The notes beneath the pieces were generated by a model. That model was not told where the DNA came from, did no database searches, and saw nothing but the letters and a program-made list of their open reading frames with translations. Of a DNA stretch of 64,000 nucleotides, positions 61,177 through 64,000 are shown piece after piece (within the stretch, counting starts at the first letter, position 1; every line of letters begins with the position of its first letter). A program made the position numbers and the translations under genes. The stretch is from Geodermatophilaceae bacterium NBWT11 (lineage in GTDB: Bacteria > Actinomycetota > Actinomycetes > Mycobacteriales > Geodermatophilaceae), in contig CP043652.1 in NCBI GenBank assembly GCA_014218215.1, forward strand, positions 186,001-250,000, given 5' to 3'.

Positions 61177-62742
61177 GTGACTGCTCCCGCGCGCCGCCCC
61201 GCCGTCCTCCTGGCGGTGCTCGCCGCCGCCCTCATGGTGCTGTCGGCCTGCACCTCCGGCGAGGAGACCGACGCCGCCGCGACCGCCACCAGCACCTCCG
61301 CGACACCCACCGAGGCCCCGGTCGAGCCGGTCGCGTGGGAGGACTGCACCAGCCAGATCGCCCCGATCATCGCCGGGCGACCCGGTGCCGACCGGCCGCT
61401 GACCTTCTCCTGCGGGCAGATCGCGGTCCCGCTCAGCTACGACGACCCGACCGGCCCGAGCCTGTCGCTGTTCGCCGTCCGCGCGGTGTCGGGCACCCAG
61501 GCCGACCGGATCGGCTCGCTGGTGGTCAACCCCGGCGGCCCCGGCCTCTCGGCCACCGACGCCGCCGTCCAGTCGGCGCTGACGCTGCCCGACGCGGTGC
61601 TCGGCCGCTTCGACGTCGTCGGCGTGGACCCGCGCGGGGTCGGGCTCTCCCAGCCCGTGGAGTGCATCTCCGACGAGACCAAGGACGAGCTCACCGCGTC
61701 CGAACCGCGGCCGACCACCGCGGCCCAGCTCGACGACGCCTTCGCCCTGGCCGACGACGTCGCCGCCGGCTGCGCCGAGGAGTACGGCGAGGGCCTGGGC
61801 GCCTTCTCCACCGTGGACTCCGCCCGCGACCTCGACGTCGTCCGGCAGGCCGTCGGCGACGAGCAGCTGACCTACCTGGGCTACAGCTACGGCACCACGC
61901 TGGGCTCCACCTACGCCGAGCTGTTCCCCGAGGACGTCCGGGCCATGGTGCTCGACGGCGCGGTCGACCCCGACGCCGACCGCGAGGAGGCCGCCGAGGC
62001 CCAGGCCGCCGGCTTCGAGACCGCATTCGACGCCTTCGCCGCCAACTGCGTGGCCCTGGTGAGCGGCTGCCCGGTGGGCGCCGACCCGCGCACGTTCGTC
62101 AACGACCTGCTGACCCAGGCCGGTACGACGCCGATCGCGAGCAGCCGGGAGGGCGAGACCCGTCAGGCCACCCCGGGGCTGGTGCTGGCCGCCGTCCGCT
62201 CGGCGCTGTACACCCCGGCCGCGTGGCCGCAGCTGGCCCAGTCGCTGGCCGCCGCGCAGGCCGGGGACGCCGCCGGCGTGCTGACCCTGGCCGACACCTT
62301 CACCGGTCGCGGCGAGGACGGCACGTACACCAACACCATCGACGCGAACCTCACCGTGAGCTGCTCGGACACCGAGGAGAGCCACGATGCCGACGAGGTG
62401 CGGGCCCTGGTCGCGGAGTGGAACACCACCTACCCGCTGTTCGGCGCCGACGCCGCCCTGGGCCTCTACACCTGCACGCCGTGGGAGGCCCCGCGCACCC
62501 CGCTGCCCGACCGCACCGCCGAGGGCGCCGCCCCGATCCTGGTGGTCGGCACCCAGGGCGACCCGGTGACCCCGCTGCCCGGCGCCGTCGACATGGCCGA
62601 GGACCTCACCTCCGGGGTGCTGCTGACCTGGCAGGGGTCCGGGCACACCGCCTACCCGCAGACCCAGTGCGTGACCGACGCGGTGAACAGCTACCTCGTC
62701 GACCTGGTCGCCCCGCTCGACGGGCTGACCTGCCCCGCCTGA
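61177..62742 (+). CDS. TAP-like alpha/beta-hydrolase lipoprotein
   Basis: 521 residues. The signal peptide has lipobox LSAC (Cys25), then a Thr/Ala linker. The hydrolase domain has oxyanion region VVNPGGPGLS, DPRGVGLS, nucleophile elbow GYSYGT with Ser237, Asp in GTQGDPVTP and His in GSGHTAYP. The last part is the TAP C-terminal domain, as in Streptomyces tripeptidyl aminopeptidase and mycobacterial homologues. Probably a surface-anchored aminopeptidase or esterase. The GTG at 61177 is preceded at 8 bases by TACGCT; another GTG lies at 61153. It is unrelated in function to its DNA-repair neighbours. Confidence 0.9.
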   Translation: MTAPARRPAVLLAVLAAALMVLSACTSGEETDAAATATSTSATPTEAPVEPVAWEDCTSQIAPIIAGRPGADRPLTFSCGQIAVPLSYDDPTGPSLSLFAVRAVSGTQADRIGSLVVNPGGPGLSATDAAVQSALTLPDAVLGRFDVVGVDPRGVGLSQPVECISDETKDELTASEPRPTTAAQLDDAFALADDVAAGCAEEYGEGLGAFSTVDSARDLDVVRQAVGDEQLTYLGYSYGTTLGSTYAELFPEDVRAMVLDGAVDPDADREEAAEAQAAGFETAFDAFAANCVALVSGCPVGADPRTFVNDLLTQAGTTPIASSREGETRQATPGLVLAAVRSALYTPAAWPQLAQSLAAAQAGDAAGVLTLADTFTGRGEDGTYTNTIDANLTVSCSDTEESHDADEVRALVAEWNTTYPLFGADAALGLYTCTPWEAPRTPLPDRTAEGAAPILVVGTQGDPVTPLPGAVDMAEDLTSGVLLTWQGSGHTAYPQTQCVTDAVNSYLVDLVAPLDGLTCPA

Positions 62743-62747
62743 CCGCC

Positions 62748-62753
62748 TAGGGT
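62748..62753 (+). promoter_or_regulatory. Start-proximal -10 element of the LigD-type polymerase gene
   Basis: TAGGGT lies 8 bases before the GTG at 62762. It would give a leaderless transcript separate from the upstream hydrolase gene. Confidence 0.4.
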
Positions 62754-62761
62754 CTCCGGTC

Positions 62762-63817
62762 GTGGCCAGCAGCAAGGACGCCGTCGTCCTGACCGTCGAC
62801 GGGCACGAGGTCCGGGTGTCCAGCCCGGGCCGGGTGGTCTACGACGCCACCGACAGCACCCCGGCGGTCACCAAGCTGGCCGTCTGCGAGTACCTGGTCG
62901 CCGTCGGCGAGCCGATGCTGCGCGCGCTGGGCGACCGCCCGACGGCCATGGAGCGCTGGCCCGACGGCTGGCACGAGGGCATGCGCCTGGCCACCGGACC
63001 CCGGGACCCCGATGCCGACGGCTTCTACCAGAAGCGGCTGCCCAAGGGCGCCCCCGACTGGATCGAGACCGCGCGCATCACCTTCCCCAGCGGCCGGACG
63101 GCGGACGAGCTCTGCCCCACCTCGACCGCCCACCTGGTGTGGGCCGCCCAGATGGGCACCCTGACCTTCCACCCGTGGCCGGTGCGCCGGCCCGACGTCG
63201 ACCACCCCGACGAGCTGCGCATCGACCTGGACCCCCAGCCGGGCTGCACCTTCGCCGACGTCCGCCGGGTCGCCGAGACCACCCGGGAGCTGCTCGCCGA
63301 GCTCGGGATGCGCGGGTACGCCAAGACCAGCGGCAACCGGGGCGTGCACGTCTACGTCCGGATCCGCCCCGAGCACCCCTTCGAGGACGTCCGGCACGCC
63401 GCCATCGGGCTGGGCCGTGAACTCGAGCGCCGGGACGACGGCGTGACCACCGCGTGGTGGAAGGAGGAGCGCGGCGAGCGGGTGTTCGTGGACTTCAACC
63501 AGAACAACCGGGACCGCACCATCGCCGGGGCCTGGAGCCTGCGGGCCCGCCCCGGCGCCCCGGTCAGCACGCCGCTGACCTGGGCCGACCTGGCCGAGCT
63601 GTCCGACCCGGCGACGCTGAACCTGACGACGGTGCCCGACCGGCTGGCCGACGGCGACCCCTGGGCCGATGTGGACGAGGTGGCCCACGACCTGGCCCCG
63701 CTGCTGGAGCTGTGGGAGACCCTGCCCGGCGGTGAGCTGCCCTTCCCGCCGGACTACCCGAAGATGCCCGGCGAGCCGATGCGGGTGCAGCCCTCGCGGG
63801 CCAAGAAGCAGGAGTGA
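62762..63817 (+). CDS. ligD: Stand-alone LigD-type polymerase/primase domain protein
   Basis: 351 residues. Archaeo-eukaryotic primase-like polymerase of the end-joining pathway. It has the metal-binding Asp155 and Asp157 in LRIDLDPQ, KTSGNRGVHVYVRI, and the third acidic residue Asp244 in VFVDFNQN. Such domains add ribonucleotides and fill gaps during Ku-dependent end joining. There is no ligase or phosphoesterase module, so it presumably works with a separate ligase, possibly LigC next door. The GTG has TAGGGT 8 bases upstream. A GTGA overlap links it to the following gene. Confidence 0.92.
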   Translation: MASSKDAVVLTVDGHEVRVSSPGRVVYDATDSTPAVTKLAVCEYLVAVGEPMLRALGDRPTAMERWPDGWHEGMRLATGPRDPDADGFYQKRLPKGAPDWIETARITFPSGRTADELCPTSTAHLVWAAQMGTLTFHPWPVRRPDVDHPDELRIDLDPQPGCTFADVRRVAETTRELLAELGMRGYAKTSGNRGVHVYVRIRPEHPFEDVRHAAIGLGRELERRDDGVTTAWWKEERGERVFVDFNQNNRDRTIAGAWSLRARPGAPVSTPLTWADLAELSDPATLNLTTVPDRLADGDPWADVDEVAHDLAPLLELWETLPGGELPFPPDYPKMPGEPMRVQPSRAKKQE

Positions 63818-64000
63818 CCCGCCGGTTCCTCCCGCTGGCCCTCACGTCGGTCGCCCTGCTGGTCTGGGGCGTGCTGGTGGTGCCGCGGCTGCCCCCGGCG
63901 CCGGGCGTGCGGACGACGGCGAACCTGCTGGCCGTCGCCGTGCTGCTCGCGGTGACCCGGCTCTCCCGCACCGAGCTGGGGCTGCGCCGGGAGCGGGCCG
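63814..64000 (+). CDS. Membrane protein, possibly CPBP family, 3' truncated
   Basis: The first 62 codons run from a GTG that overlaps the LigD-type stop (GTGA) to the window end. The translated part has two hydrophobic helices (about 5-23 and 35-50) separated by LPPAPGVRT and followed by RLSRTELGLRRERA. The last stretch resembles the start of CPBP-type intramembrane proteases, but the catalytic motifs lie beyond the window, so the call is tentative. Confidence 0.5.
   Translation, partial: MTRRFLPLALTSVALLVWGVLVVPRLPPAPGVRTTANLLAVAVLLAVTRLSRTELGLRRERA

Overview
The window is chromosomal DNA of a very GC-rich actinomycete: third codon positions are almost all G or C, GTG starts are common, and stop/start overlaps (ATGA, GTGA, TGATG) link many genes. 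RbpA, WhiA, OpcA and the order zwf-opcA-pgl, gap-pgk-tpiA-secG and whiA-yvcK-rapZ-uvrC are actinobacterial. The style suggests a Geodermatophilaceae-like organism (Blastococcus, Modestobacter, Geodermatophilus), which is inference. No rRNA, tRNA, IS element, prophage or CRISPR array was seen.

1-22 kb is core metabolism and DNA repair: the oxidative pentose-phosphate genes zwf (5' end cut off), opcA and pgl; rbpA; a reverse-strand glycolytic operon gap-pgk-tpiA with an orphan peptide-binding lipoprotein and secG downstream; whiA, yvcK, rapZ and uvrC; then a lipase, uvrA, an amidase, a metallo-beta-lactamase-fold protein and pgi. 22-30 kb carries a compact six-gene reverse operon (DUF4178, DUF2617, DUF4247, DUF350, a membrane spermidine-synthase-like protein, a two-helix K+ channel), then an SDR oxidoreductase, an acetamidase/formamidase and an S9 peptidase. 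30-38 kb holds an amidohydrolase, two TerC membrane proteins (the upstream one behind a clear yybP-ykoY manganese riboswitch), and an OmpR-type two-component system divergent from a three-gene exported/membrane operon, with paired 11-bp-spaced repeats between them.

38-53 kb holds uvrB and glycogen/trehalose metabolism: glgX-treY behind a long structured leader, then treZ displaced by a reverse-strand block (MacAB-like efflux genes and a membrane alpha/beta hydrolase), then a RibD-like reductase. 53-60 kb is the most unusual part: a SipW-type signal peptidase, two proteins with SipW-class signal peptides, two further surface proteins that look like their paralogues, and a NarL-type two-component system. 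60-64 kb holds ATP-dependent ligase LigC, a TAP-like lipoprotein hydrolase, a stand-alone LigD-type polymerase, and the start of a CPBP-like membrane protein.

Functionally the window combines carbon flow at glucose-6-phosphate, trehalose synthesis from glycogen, all three UvrABC proteins and part of an end-joining set. Added to these are a metal-responsive membrane protein and two envelope-related loci whose function is not known.
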